Origin: Halomonas sp. 328 | GTDB lineage: Bacteria > Pseudomonadota > Gammaproteobacteria > Pseudomonadales > Halomonadaceae | Assembly (NCBI RefSeq): GCF_015645095.1 | Contig: NZ_JADOTW010000003.1 | Coordinates: 62,001-126,000 of the forward strand | Reading direction: 5' to 3' | DNA: 64,000 bases | Shown: positions 37,960 to 46,215 of the stretch, one piece after another | How positions within the stretch are numbered: the stretch's first letter is position 1 | Layout: each line of letters opens with the position of its first letter | Program-made: the position numbers and the translations under genes | The notes under the pieces: generated by a model | Database searches by the model: none | The model's input: the letters and a program-made list of their open reading frames with translations, nothing else | What the model was told of the DNA's origin: nothing

Positions 37960-38076
37960 GGAGAATCCAATAGAACCAGCAAAGGCCCCATTGTGACGGC
38001 CACCCGCTATAGCGAAAAGTTATTTCTAGAAATTTATCTATTCGATAAAGGGATAAAAACCCGGATGCCGCCCACG

Positions 38077-38105
38077 AAAAAGGCCCGCCGAAGCGGGCCT
38101 TTTTT
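38077..38105. terminator. Bidirectional terminator downstream of the cold-shock gene
   Basis: A perfect stem AAAAAGGCCCGC / GCGGGCCTTTTT with a 4-base loop (38077-38104) has A and T tracts on both sides, so it works in either direction. A second small stem GACCGC/GCGGTC lies at 38107-38122, closer to the cspA stop (38142). The rest of 37960-38141 holds the upstream region of the permease. Confidence 0.9.
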
Positions 38106-38141
38106 CGACCGCCGGAGCGGTCACATCGAGGCGATCAGCGC

Positions 38142-38348
38142 TTAGCCGATGACCTTGATGTTGGAAGCCTGGAGGCCTTTCTTGCCCTGGGTGACGTCGA
38201 AGGAGACCTTCTGACCGTCTTGCAGAGTCTTGAAGCCGTCGGCTTGGATCTCGGAGAAGTGAGCGAACAGGTCGTCGCCGTTGTCGTCCGGAGAGATGAA
38301 GCCGAAGCCTTTGGTGTCATTGAACCACTTAACGGTACCAGTTGCCAT
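38142..38348 (-). CDS. Cold-shock protein (CspA family)
   Basis: The protein has 68 residues. The RNP1 and RNP2 motifs (GFGFISPD and LFAHFS) and the opening [17 protein letters not shown] are those of CspA-type nucleic-acid chaperones. GAGGA lies 8 bases upstream. About 210 bases of non-coding leader (38349-38558) precede it, room for the long 5' leader typical of csp genes, though no cold-box was recognised. A strong terminator follows. Confidence 0.97.
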   Translation of the reverse strand: MATGTVKWFNDTKGFGFISPDDNGDDLFAHFSEIQADGFKTLQDGQKVSFDVTQGKKGLQASNIKVIG

Positions 38349-38558
38349 GATCGAATTCCTCGAAGTAGCAGATGTTTAACCGGGAATTACCCGAGACGAG
38401 TGGGTAAAACAAGGAGAAGTACACCAGGCTACCGAAACGCATGAAACGACTTTCGATGACAACTGACGCTATTCGACTTGCTAACCAACTGGACGCAGGA
38501 TGCGCTTTCGGGCCGCCCGAGTCAAACAGTTTTTTCATTCGCCCGCAGGGTTTTCGCT

Positions 38559-40232
38559 TCAGCCCCGCGCCAGGGCCGCCACCAGGGGCGCATCCCGGCC
38601 GTAGGGGTCGGGGTGGAAGATCACCTCGCCCTCCAGGTCGGGGAAGGCCGTCCAGTAGTAGAGGTAGAGCGGCATGGGCCGGGCCAGGTGCAGGGTCTGG
38701 CTCTGGCCGCTGGCCAGGCGGGCGCCCAGGTCGGCACGGGTGCCGGTATCAGCGAGCAGCTGCTCCACCAGTCGCCGCACCCCTTCGACCCGAATACACC
38801 CCGAACTGACCAGCCGTTGATCGCGCCCGAAGAGCCCCCGTCCCGGGGTGTCGTGCAGGTAGACCGCATGGCCATTGGGGAAGCGCAGCACCATCTGGCC
38901 GAGGGGGTTGGCGGGCCCCGGGGCCTGGCGCAGCATCACCGCCCCGGGGTTTTGCCAGTCCACCGCCAGGGGGTCGAGGGGCGTGCCGTCCGGAGCCAGC
39001 ACGCTGAACCCCTGGGCCTCCAGGGCCAGCGGGTCCTCGCGCAGCAAGGGCAGCTTGTCCTCGCGGAAGATGGTCGGCGGCACCGTCCAGCTGGGGTGCA
39101 GATCGAAGTGGGTCAGCCGCGAGGCCAGCAGCGGCGTGGCCCGTCGCGGCTGGCCGACGATCACCCGGGTCCGCCAGGCCTCGCCGCCGGGACGCCGGTA
39201 GTCCAGGGTCTGCCCCGCCACATTGACCAGCACGTGGGCCTCGGCCAGGGTCGGCAACAGCCAGCGGGAGCGCTCCAGGTTGAGGCGCAACTGCTCGAGA
39301 CGCCGCGAGACCGGCACGTTCAGGGCCTCCCGGGTCCGCGGCCCCACCACCCCATCGTCGTTCAGGCCATGGCGACGCTGGAAGCGGCGTACCGCCGCCA
39401 CCAGGGCATCGTCGTAATGCAGGGATTCGAACTCGGCGGGGCGGGCTCGGGCGGCCAGCTCGCCATAGACTCCCGCGTCCGGGACCAGCACGCCGAGCTC
39501 CCCCGCCGCCGCCAGTCGCTCGCGCAGCCGGCGTACCTCTTCGTGGCGCTCCCCCGGGCGCAGCGGCTGGGCGCGGGGCGGCAGGCTGGCCCAGCCCCCC
39601 AGGGCGTCGAGCCGCCGATGCTCCACCAGGGCCTGGCGCAGCTGTTCGTAGGCCGGGTACCGGGGACGCGCCAGGGCCAGTGCCTCCTCCACCCGCCCCG
39701 CGGCCAGGGCATCGGCGACCCGTGGCCAGGGCAGGCTCGCCTCGACCAGGGGGATCTCCCAGCGGGGATCGAGGCGCCGCGGGTCGACGCGGCCCCGGGA
39801 CAGGTCCTCCAGGGCCCGGGACAAGGCCTGGCTGGCCTCTTGCGCCAGGCGCTCGCGGGCGGCGGCGTCCGCCGACACCAGGGCCCGGAAGGCCTCGCGC
39901 CACTCGCCGGCCCGGTAGTGGGCCGGGGTCAGGCCATCGTCGACCAGCGTCGCCAGGGCGCGATCGAGCGCCTCCAGCGATGCCTCGTCCTGCCAGAGCC
40001 GCCGGCCCTCCAGGGCCGCGTCGAGGGGAGTGAGCGAGGCACCGCCTCGCGCCTCCCCCGGCGATGGCGCCTGGCCAGGGGTCGACCTCTCCTCACCCTC
40101 CTGGGCCATCAGCGGCAGGGCCAGGCATGACACCATCAGCGCAACCGCCAGGCCGGCCGCCCGACGGGTTCGGAGCCCGAGTCGAGGGGCCGTGGAATCG
40201 CCCCGGTTGGTGAATGCTCGCTTTATGGTCAT
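38559..40232 (-). CDS. YcbB-type L,D-transpeptidase (peptidoglycan cross-linking)
   Basis: The protein has 557 residues from the ATG at 40232, beginning MTIKRAFTNRGDSTAPRL; the open frame to 40736 is an upstream extension lying over the divergent gene. A signal peptide ends near SCLALPLMAQ. A peptidoglycan-binding-like domain (about 300-350) precedes the YkuD catalytic domain with HDTPGRGLFG and the SGC active site in SSGCIRV (Cys about residue 480). It would form 3-3 cross-links in the periplasm. A divergent gene at 40309 encodes a second L,D-transpeptidase-like protein. Confidence 0.92.
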   Translation of the reverse strand: MTIKRAFTNRGDSTAPRLGLRTRRAAGLAVALMVSCLALPLMAQEGEERSTPGQAPSPGEARGGASLTPLDAALEGRRLWQDEASLEALDRALATLVDDGLTPAHYRAGEWREAFRALVSADAAARERLAQEASQALSRALEDLSRGRVDPRRLDPRWEIPLVEASLPWPRVADALAAGRVEEALALARPRYPAYEQLRQALVEHRRLDALGGWASLPPRAQPLRPGERHEEVRRLRERLAAAGELGVLVPDAGVYGELAARARPAEFESLHYDDALVAAVRRFQRRHGLNDDGVVGPRTREALNVPVSRRLEQLRLNLERSRWLLPTLAEAHVLVNVAGQTLDYRRPGGEAWRTRVIVGQPRRATPLLASRLTHFDLHPSWTVPPTIFREDKLPLLREDPLALEAQGFSVLAPDGTPLDPLAVDWQNPGAVMLRQAPGPANPLGQMVLRFPNGHAVYLHDTPGRGLFGRDQRLVSSGCIRVEGVRRLVEQLLADTGTRADLGARLASGQSQTLHLARPMPLYLYYWTAFPDLEGEVIFHPDPYGRDAPLVAALARG

Positions 40233-40308
40233 ACTTAGGCCCGTCCGCTGGGAGTCATCTTGAGTGTATCGCCCGGCGGCCCGGATCGAAACGCAGGAGC
40301 CCACAACA

Positions 40309-41157
40309 ATGACGCACGATGCGCCATCCGCTTCGCCTGGCCGCTCGCTGGGGCGGCTGAGCGGCCTACTGCTCTCGGCGGCCCTGGCCGCGCCCGCCCT
40401 GGCCGGCACGCCGAGTGAGCCCTTACCCGCCTTCCCCGGCGACCGTTCGCTGAGCGAGACCCTCAAGCGCCTGGCCCCCGACGCCGATGCCCGGGTGCTC
40501 GAGCGCGCGGCCCAGGCCTGGAACTGCGCTCGCCCCGACGCCGAACGGCTGGCGGTGATCGACTTCGCCCGCTCCGCCAACCAGCCGCGCCTGTGGGTCT
40601 TCGACCTGGCCGAGCAACGTCTGCTGTTCGAGGAACTGGTCTCCCACGGCCGCGGCACCGGCGACGAGGAGGCGCGCTGGTTCTCCAATGTGCCGGAGAG
40701 CCACCAGTCGAGCCTGGGGCTGTTCCGCACCCTCAACAGCTACTACGGCAGCAACGGCTATTCATTGCGCCTGGAGGGGCTGGAGCCGGGGGTCAATGAC
40801 CTGGCCTACGAGCGGGCCATCGTGATCCACGGCGCCGACTACGTCAGCGAGGAGTTTATCGCCGCCAATGGCCGGCTGGGGCGCAGCTTCGGCTGTCCGG
40901 CGGTGCGCCAGGAGGTCACCTACCCGCTGATCGACAGCATCAAGGAGGGCCAGTACCTGTTCGCCCACTACCCGGACGACGACTGGCTGGAGCACTCCGA
41001 TTACCTCGCCTGCACCCCCTCGCTGCGCCTGGCCCAACGCATCGACGTGGGCGGCATGTCCCTGGCCACGGCCTACACCGCCCGGGAGGACTTCCCGGGC
41101 ACGGCGCCTGCCAGCGGGGACTGGCTGAGTTACCATGTCTCCTCGTCACAGGAATAG
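40309..41157 (+). CDS. Murein L,D-transpeptidase catalytic domain protein (YkuD-type)
   Basis: The protein has 282 residues, starting MTHDAPSASPGRS with AGGAG upstream. A signal peptide ends near AAPALAG. The catalytic region shows VIHGADYVS (His) and RSFGCPAVR (Cys), the pattern of the second L,D-transpeptidase catalytic family. It lies 76 bases from the divergent YcbB-type gene, so both may share a control region. Peptidoglycan remodelling is inferred from the family. Confidence 0.88.
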   Translation: MTHDAPSASPGRSLGRLSGLLLSAALAAPALAGTPSEPLPAFPGDRSLSETLKRLAPDADARVLERAAQAWNCARPDAERLAVIDFARSANQPRLWVFDLAEQRLLFEELVSHGRGTGDEEARWFSNVPESHQSSLGLFRTLNSYYGSNGYSLRLEGLEPGVNDLAYERAIVIHGADYVSEEFIAANGRLGRSFGCPAVRQEVTYPLIDSIKEGQYLFAHYPDDDWLEHSDYLACTPSLRLAQRIDVGGMSLATAYTAREDFPGTAPASGDWLSYHVSSSQE

Positions 41158-41168
41158 GAACGAGGGGC

Positions 41169-41531
41169 ATGGCGGTACTGCTGTTCAAACTTCGGGGGGT
41201 CCCGGAGGACGAAGCCGAGGAAGTACGCGAGCGTCTCGCCGCACACGACTTCGCGACCTACGAGACCCAGGAGGGCTTCTGGCGGCTGGGGGAGCCGGCC
41301 ATCTGGCTACGCGACCCCGAGCAGTTCACGGCGGCCCGTCAGGTGATCGAGGCCTACCAGGCCGAACGCGCCGAGCTGCTGCACCGGGAGCGGGAGGCCC
41401 AGCGGGCCCGGGGCGAGGCGGACACCCTGGGGCGCCGCCTCGTCCGGCAGCCGCTGCGGCTGCTGCTGTTGGTCGCCGGCGCCGGGGCCATCCTGGCGCT
41501 TAGCCTGTGGCCCTTCCTGAGGCTGGGGTAG
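41169..41531 (+). CDS. DUF6164-like small membrane protein
   Basis: The protein has 120 residues. An N-terminal soluble part (MAVLLFKLRGVPEDEAEEVRE) resembling a DUF2007-like signal-transducing domain is followed by a charged helix and one transmembrane helix at the C-terminus (about 97-117). The DUF6164 name is recalled from memory. It follows the transpeptidase by 11 bases and is probably co-transcribed. The function is unknown. Confidence 0.78.
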   Translation: MAVLLFKLRGVPEDEAEEVRERLAAHDFATYETQEGFWRLGEPAIWLRDPEQFTAARQVIEAYQAERAELLHREREAQRARGEADTLGRRLVRQPLRLLLLVAGAGAILALSLWPFLRLG

Positions 41532-41969
41532 TTACTGGGTCACGTACTTGAGGATCTCCACCACCTGGTCGGTGCTGGTGCACCAGCCCATGGCGGCGGC
41601 ATCCACCTCCTTGAGGGGGTGAACGATCTCTTCGCTGTGCAGGGTCACGTAGGGCTTGCCCAGGGCGGCGCAGTAACCGGCATCGAAGGCGGCATTCCAC
41701 TGCTTGTACTTATCGCCGAAGCGCACCACCACCAGGTCGCTCATCTCGATCAGGGTCTTGGTGCGAATGGCGTTGATCTTGGACGACTTGTGATCGCGCC
41801 AGAAACCCTCGCTGGCCGGGCCCAGGTGGTCGCCGGCGGCATCGCTGGCGTCGTGGTCGGTCACCGCCGAGGTGAAGGTGATATCCAGGCCCGCGGCGGC
41901 GGCGCCCCGCTCGATCTCCTCGCGCCAGTCGGTGTGGATCTCGCCGGACAGATAGACGGTAAAGCTCAT
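41532..41969 (-). CDS. YtoQ-family protein
   Basis: The protein has 145 residues, begins MSFTVYLSGEIHTDWREEI and contains the family phrases SEGFWRDHKSSKINAIRT and DLVVVRFGDKYKQWNAAFDAG. YtoQ proteins have a nucleoside deoxyribosyltransferase-like fold, but their reaction is not established. It converges exactly on the previous gene (stop at 41532 next to 41531). The upstream region 41970-42143 holds nothing obvious. Confidence 0.9.
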   Translation of the reverse strand: MSFTVYLSGEIHTDWREEIERGAAAAGLDITFTSAVTDHDASDAAGDHLGPASEGFWRDHKSSKINAIRTKTLIEMSDLVVVRFGDKYKQWNAAFDAGYCAALGKPYVTLHSEEIVHPLKEVDAAAMGWCTSTDQVVEILKYVTQ

Positions 41970-42143
41970 GGGATTCTCCAGGTCACGGTGGTCGAGCCAC
42001 TAATCGTACACAAAAAATGTATACATTGCAGGCTGCGACAAGCCACCGCAGACACGGAGCACCATTCGGGGCCGGCGGGCCTTGTTCCCCATGACGGCGC
42101 TGGCTAGCCTCAAGGGTTTACTCTGCCTGGACACAATAACATC

Positions 42144-43388
42144 ATGCACCCCCAACGCCGCGCCCTGCACGACGAGCTGCACTCCCGCCCCTCCATCGAC
42201 CTGCCAGGCTCGGCGCTGGTGCATCACTATGCCCTGCTGGACGAGGAGGGAGCGATCGGCCAGGCCCTGCTCGAGCGGCTGGCCGGCGAGCATGGCGTGC
42301 CCGCCGACCACCAGGCGGCCCAGCATATCCTCGCGGTGGACGGCATGACGCTGAAGTGGGAACGCCATACCGAGTTCCTGACCCTGACCCTCTACCGCCC
42401 GGCGCCGCCGGGCGAGACCCACTGGCCCGCCCCGCCGGAGGTGCTGGAGCGACTGCTCGCCCCCCATCGCGAGGCGATCATCAACGCCAGCCTGGTGCGG
42501 GTAGAGGCCCTGGCGCACTGGGCGGGCGCCCCCTCGGCCTACGGCTTCCGCGGCACCGCGGCCTCCCGGGTGGCGGGGGGTGCCGCCAGCGTGTGGAGCG
42601 ACTTCCACCTCAGCGAGTGCGGTGTCAATCGCCTGCTGGTGGTCAACGAGCAACTCAACGACTTCCGCCTGGGGCGCACGGTACGCCGCCTGCTGGAGAT
42701 CGAGACCTACCGCATGATGGCCTCCCTGGCGCTGCCGCTGGCCAAGTCGCTGAGCGGCGAGCTGCAGGCCCAGGAGCAGGCCCTGGCGGAGCTGACCCAC
42801 CGCAACGCCCAGACGCCCCGGGGCGATACCCGGCCGCTGCTGGAGGAGGTCAGCGCCCTCTCGGCACGGATCGCCCATACCTGCTCCCGGGCCCGCCAGC
42901 GCTTCAGCGCCACCGAGGCCTATGCCAGCCTGGTGGCGGAGCGCATCGAGGAGTTGCGCGAGAGCCGCATCGACGATCGCCAGCGCCTGGGCTATTTCAT
43001 CCTGCGTCGCTTCCGCCCCACGGTGCGCTACTGCACCGCCACCGACCAGCGCCTGGTCAGCCTGGAGCAGCGCCTGGCCCACCTGGGCGACCTGCTCCAA
43101 GCCCGCGCCCAGGTGGAGATGGAGGCCCAGAACTCGGCGATCCTGCAGAGCCTCAACGAGCGCGCCAGCCGCCAGCTGGCGATCCAGCGCGCCGTGGAGG
43201 GGCTCTCCTTTATCGTCCTCGGCTACTACATCCTCAGCCTCTACAAGCTGGGGGTGGAGAGCATCAGCGCCCTGGTGCCCCATGACCCGCGCCTGATCAG
43301 CCTGCTGCTGGCCCCGCTGGCCCTGGCCCTGCTGATCGGCGTGGCCCTGCATATCCGCCACGTCCGGAAGCACTCCAAGTCGCCTTAG
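42144..43388 (+). CDS. DUF3422 membrane protein
   Basis: The protein has 414 residues and starts MHPQRRALHDELHSRP, the usual opening of DUF3422 proteins. A long soluble region with coiled coil (about 205-345) is followed by two C-terminal transmembrane helices. The function is unknown; the soluble part has some resemblance to CorA-like channel architecture only in layout. It overlaps the converging minus-strand gene by 4 bases at the stop codons. Confidence 0.88.
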   Translation: MHPQRRALHDELHSRPSIDLPGSALVHHYALLDEEGAIGQALLERLAGEHGVPADHQAAQHILAVDGMTLKWERHTEFLTLTLYRPAPPGETHWPAPPEVLERLLAPHREAIINASLVRVEALAHWAGAPSAYGFRGTAASRVAGGAASVWSDFHLSECGVNRLLVVNEQLNDFRLGRTVRRLLEIETYRMMASLALPLAKSLSGELQAQEQALAELTHRNAQTPRGDTRPLLEEVSALSARIAHTCSRARQRFSATEAYASLVAERIEELRESRIDDRQRLGYFILRRFRPTVRYCTATDQRLVSLEQRLAHLGDLLQARAQVEMEAQNSAILQSLNERASRQLAIQRAVEGLSFIVLGYYILSLYKLGVESISALVPHDPRLISLLLAPLALALLIGVALHIRHVRKHSKSP

Positions 43389-44257
43389 CCGGCCTCGGCC
43401 TGGGGCGCCTGTTCACAGTGCCGCCGCTCCAGCCGCGCATAGAGGTACTCGGTGAAGAAGCCGTGCATCAGGAAGCGCTGGCTCAGGTTCCAGGGGCCCA
43501 CCAGGTAGAGGGGGTGCTTGTTGTAGGCCAGCTCGGCGAGCTGGGGCTCGTCGATCAGGGCACCGATGCGCAGGGCGATGGACTGGTCCAGGTTGAAGCC
43601 GTTGATGGCGTCCCGGTACTCCTCCCGGGTCAGCAGCAGGCAGAACAGGCACATGAAGAGCGCATGGGCGCTCTCGAAATCGAGTACCTGGGTACGCCGG
43701 GGGCGGATCTCGAACTCGAGCTCGCCCAGGGGCCGCCAGTGTTGCCAGCTTAGCGCCCGGCCTGCCGCCGGCTCGTCGCCTGCTTCGGCCCGCGCCGCGC
43801 CCAGCGCCTCGATACTGCGAAACAGCGCCTGGTCGTGCTCGACGAAGCTCGCCTCGCGCATCTCGGCGATGCGTTGCGGGTAGAGGGTCACCGGCGCCAC
43901 CCGGCCCGGGGCGACGTTATCGATCAGGAAGTTGAGCAGGTTCGACTCGGTGGCGAAGTGGCGCAGGATCAGGCGGTTGGCTTGGGGGCTGACGAAGTGG
44001 GTGCAGAACCAGCAGATCAGCCGCTGCAGCAGGCCATGGGCGCGGAACTGGGGCAGTGGCAGGCGCTTGAGGAACCACACCAGATGCAGCAGCACCGCCA
44101 GCACGCCCTGGAGGATCGGCCGCAACCACCAGCGGGTGGGATTGGCCAGGTCCTCCAGCCATAGCCGCCGCGCCTCCGGGTCGATGGGCAGCGCCTCGTC
44201 CTGGGCGATGGCGCGCAGATAGGGGCTTAGCGTTGCCTTCTTGGATGGCCTAGTCAC
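43385..44257 (-). CDS. Conserved protein of unknown function, last gene of the KAS III operon (DUF6999-like)
   Basis: The protein has 290 residues from the GTG at 44257, with the strong site GGAGGAGGTG 4 bases upstream. One hydrophobic segment lies at about 45-66 (RPILQGVLAVLLHLVWFL), and the protein has conserved-looking motifs FCTHFVSPQANRLILRHF, NFLIDN and GFNLDQSIALRIGALIDE. No catalytic motif is recognised, and the DUF6999 name is from memory. Ancestrally its GTGACTAG start overlapped the stop of the diiron gene; that junction has since been copied twice, so the gene now uses the outermost copy. Confidence 0.8.
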   Translation of the reverse strand: MTRPSKKATLSPYLRAIAQDEALPIDPEARRLWLEDLANPTRWWLRPILQGVLAVLLHLVWFLKRLPLPQFRAHGLLQRLICWFCTHFVSPQANRLILRHFATESNLLNFLIDNVAPGRVAPVTLYPQRIAEMREASFVEHDQALFRSIEALGAARAEAGDEPAAGRALSWQHWRPLGELEFEIRPRRTQVLDFESAHALFMCLFCLLLTREEYRDAINGFNLDQSIALRIGALIDEPQLAELAYNKHPLYLVGPWNLSQRFLMHGFFTEYLYARLERRHCEQAPQAEAG

Positions 44258-44339
44258 AGGGCACCTCCTCCAGCTGCAGGGCATGGCTCGAGATGGTGGG
44301 CCACCAGGTGCGGCCAGCACACGAATTCAGCCTAGTCAC
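44250..44339 (-). CDS. In-frame micro-ORF (29 codons) in the triplicated junction, outer copy
   Basis: GTG at 44339, again with GGAGGAGGTG upstream, opens 29 codons reading VTRLNSCAGRTWW and ending in ALQLEEVPCD. Its stop overlaps the GTG of the real downstream gene at 44257. With the preceding micro-ORF it forms an unbroken chain of GTGACTAG stop-start couplings from the diiron gene to the last gene. Sequence between the conserved ends has diverged. Confidence 0.45.
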   Translation of the reverse strand: MTRLNSCAGRTWWPTISSHALQLEEVPCD

Positions 44340-44415
44340 AGGGCACCTCCTCCAGCTGCAAGGCATGGTGTAGCGGGCCACCAGGCGCCGCTAGCCCACG
44401 GGTTGGCCTAGTCAC
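44332..44415 (-). CDS. In-frame micro-ORF (27 codons) in the triplicated junction, inner copy
   Basis: GTG at 44415 overlaps the stop of the diiron gene and is preceded by GGAGGAGGTG. The frame stays open for 27 codons, reading VTRPTRGLAAPGG and ending in ALQLEEVPCD before a TAG. It would be translated by coupling from the diiron gene. It is probably a by-product of duplication, maintained to pass ribosomes downstream; a peptide function is not supported. Confidence 0.45.
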   Translation of the reverse strand: MTRPTRGLAAPGGPLHHALQLEEVPCD

Positions 44416-45094
44416 AGGGCACCTCCTCCAGCTGCAAGGCATAGAGCCGGGCCACCACCCGGGCGGTCCTGAGGATCGCCTCGGGCGCCTCCGGGGTCTG
44501 GCAGACCCGGTCGATCAGGCCGTAGAGGGTGGCCAGGTGATCGTCGTCATGCTCGCCGTGATAGCGCATGAAACGGGTGTAGCCACCATCGCCACCGGTG
44601 GCCGCCTCGACCCGGGCCGCCCAGTCGCCGGCCATCTTCTGACCCAGCCCCTCGATGATCCACATGGCACCGACCAGGTCCGTCGGGTTGGGCTGACCCG
44701 CGCGATACATCATAAAGGCATGCAGCGCCTCGCTGCCGATATTGCGCGGCGCCGCCTGGATCTCGGCCAGGTCGCCGCCGGCGGCCACATAGTCCTGCTC
44801 CAGCAGCTCGTAGTCGCGATGCTCGTCCCGGGCATGCTGGATCACCACCGAGCGCAGGTCGGCGTGATGGCGGTCGAAGCTCGAGGCGCAGCGACTGATC
44901 CAGCGGGCGCCCTCGATCACCTGCTGGCGCAGGTTGAGCAGCAGGGTGCGGTACTCCGCCAGGCTCAGCTCGCCGCGGTCGAGGCGCTGGATCAGCGGCA
45001 GGCGGCCCAACTGGCGTTCGAAATCGAACCAGACCCGCATCAGGCCCTGCAGGCAGGCCTGGCCGGCGGGGGTGGTAATCAGGGTCTCTTGCAT
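44408..45094 (-). CDS. Heme-oxygenase-like diiron protein (iron-containing redox enzyme family)
   Basis: The protein has 228 residues, all-helical in character, starting MQETLITTPAGQACLQ with GGAGAG upstream. The second half shows the HDO ligand pattern Glu148 (WIIEGLGQ) and His179-x3-Asp183-x2-His186 (YHGEHDDDHL). The first ligand helix is QHARDEHRDYELL (His87, Glu91, His92); its spacing departs from the common E-x6-H, so the first metal ligands are less sure. Such proteins use oxygen for N-oxidation, decarboxylation to alkenes or C-C cleavage. It follows a ketoacyl synthase by 23 bases, pointing to an acyl-derived substrate. The substrate is unknown. Confidence 0.85.
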   Translation of the reverse strand: MQETLITTPAGQACLQGLMRVWFDFERQLGRLPLIQRLDRGELSLAEYRTLLLNLRQQVIEGARWISRCASSFDRHHADLRSVVIQHARDEHRDYELLEQDYVAAGGDLAEIQAAPRNIGSEALHAFMMYRAGQPNPTDLVGAMWIIEGLGQKMAGDWAARVEAATGGDGGYTRFMRYHGEHDDDHLATLYGLIDRVCQTPEAPEAILRTARVVARLYALQLEEVPCD

Positions 45095-45117
45095 GGGGTT
45101 CTCTCCAGGTAGGGGAA

Positions 45118-46215
45118 TCAGGCATCCACCACGGTCAGCTGCATATAGGCGGTATTGAAGCGACCGCTCTCCGGCACCATGCACAGGATCCGCTCCCCGG
45201 GTTGGGGCGTACGGGTGCGCAGGAACTCGTCGAGCATGATAAATAGCGAGGCGCAGCCGGTATTGCCGCGCTCGTAGAGGTTGGTGTACCACTTCTCCTC
45301 CGGGATCATCGCCCCGGCCTGGGTCAGCATCTCGGCGATGCGCCCGCGGAAGTGGTGGGAGGAGTAGTGGCAGAGCAGGTGATCGACCTCGTCGACCGCC
45401 ACCCGCCCCTCGTCGATCAGCCGCAGCAGGCCATCCACCCCCAGCTTGACGATATTGTCGAGCAGCCGCACGTCCTGGCGCAGCAGCAGGGCCCCGGCCG
45501 CCTCCGCCTCGGCGTAGGTGGCGAAGTCCTGCCAGGTGCGCCCATCGGGGGCCTGGCCCACGCTCATGCACAACGGATAGGCATCGGCATGGGAGTAGCC
45601 GCGAATCCAGTCGATGCGCAGGCAGCGGCCCCGGGGCGCGCCCTCCAGCAGCAGGGCCCCGGCGCCGTCGGAGAGCATCCAGCGCAGGAACTCGGCATTG
45701 AAGTCGGGCTCGGCCCCCGCCGCCTCGAAGCGGCTCGCCTTGAACAGCCGCGAGGCCAGCTCGCTGGCCACCACCAGGGCGCGACGATGCTCGCCGGCGG
45801 CCAGCGACAGGAAGGCGGTCTTCAGCGCCATCATGCTGCTGGAACAGATGCCGTGGCTGGTATGCAGCTCCACATCGCCGAGCCCCAGCGCCGCCTGCAC
45901 CTGGCTGCCGAAGCCCGGCAATACCAGGTCGCCCTGGCTGGTAGCCACGCTGAGCAACCCCAGATCGCGCTTGCCCAGCCCCGCCGCCTCGAGACACATC
46001 CGTCCCGCCCGGGCCGCCATCTCGGCATTGCCGATGGTGGTGCGGTGTTCGGCGTCGATGGCGTAGTGACGCCGTTGGATACCGTTGGCCTTGAGGATGC
46101 GCGCCTTGAGGCGACTGGGCTTGCCGTTGACCCGCCCCAGCACCGCCTCGATCTGGTCGTTGTCCACGGCCGGGCCCGGCAGGTGATGACCGCTGCGGGT
46201 GACATAGACACTCAT
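45118..46215 (-). CDS. 3-oxoacyl-ACP synthase III-like ketosynthase
   Basis: The protein has 365 residues. The thiolase-fold triad is present: Cys124 in HGICSSSMMA, His283 in LLCHYSSHH and Asn318 in ERGNTGCASLF. The Cys is in the correct setting for acyl transfer, but the surrounding residues differ from housekeeping FabH, suggesting a specialised starter or acceptor. The start at 46215 overlaps the upstream membrane gene by ATGA. The ketosynthase is likely to condense an acyl chain that the adjacent diiron and membrane proteins then modify. Confidence 0.9.
   Translation of the reverse strand: MSVYVTRSGHHLPGPAVDNDQIEAVLGRVNGKPSRLKARILKANGIQRRHYAIDAEHRTTIGNAEMAARAGRMCLEAAGLGKRDLGLLSVATSQGDLVLPGFGSQVQAALGLGDVELHTSHGICSSSMMALKTAFLSLAAGEHRRALVVASELASRLFKASRFEAAGAEPDFNAEFLRWMLSDGAGALLLEGAPRGRCLRIDWIRGYSHADAYPLCMSVGQAPDGRTWQDFATYAEAEAAGALLLRQDVRLLDNIVKLGVDGLLRLIDEGRVAVDEVDHLLCHYSSHHFRGRIAEMLTQAGAMIPEEKWYTNLYERGNTGCASLFIMLDEFLRTRTPQPGERILCMVPESGRFNTAYMQLTVVDA

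Larger units (their letters stand above)
44248..44442 (-). repeat. Triplicated gene-junction repeat
   Basis: Three copies of a unit beginning gcctagtcacagggcacctc start at 44248, 44330 and 44406. The first 37 or so bases are nearly identical (one base differs in the first copy) and a looser match continues through GGGCCACCA. Spacings are 82 and 76 bases. Each copy carries, on the minus strand, the codons ALQLEEVPCD-stop of the diiron gene together with the ribosome-binding site and GTG start of the next gene. Confidence 0.93.

Noticed and set aside
40233-40736. Extension of the YcbB-type transpeptidase frame by 168 residues
   Set aside because: It covers the divergent transpeptidase gene and reads as arginine- and serine-rich shadow sequence; the signal peptide begins at 40232.
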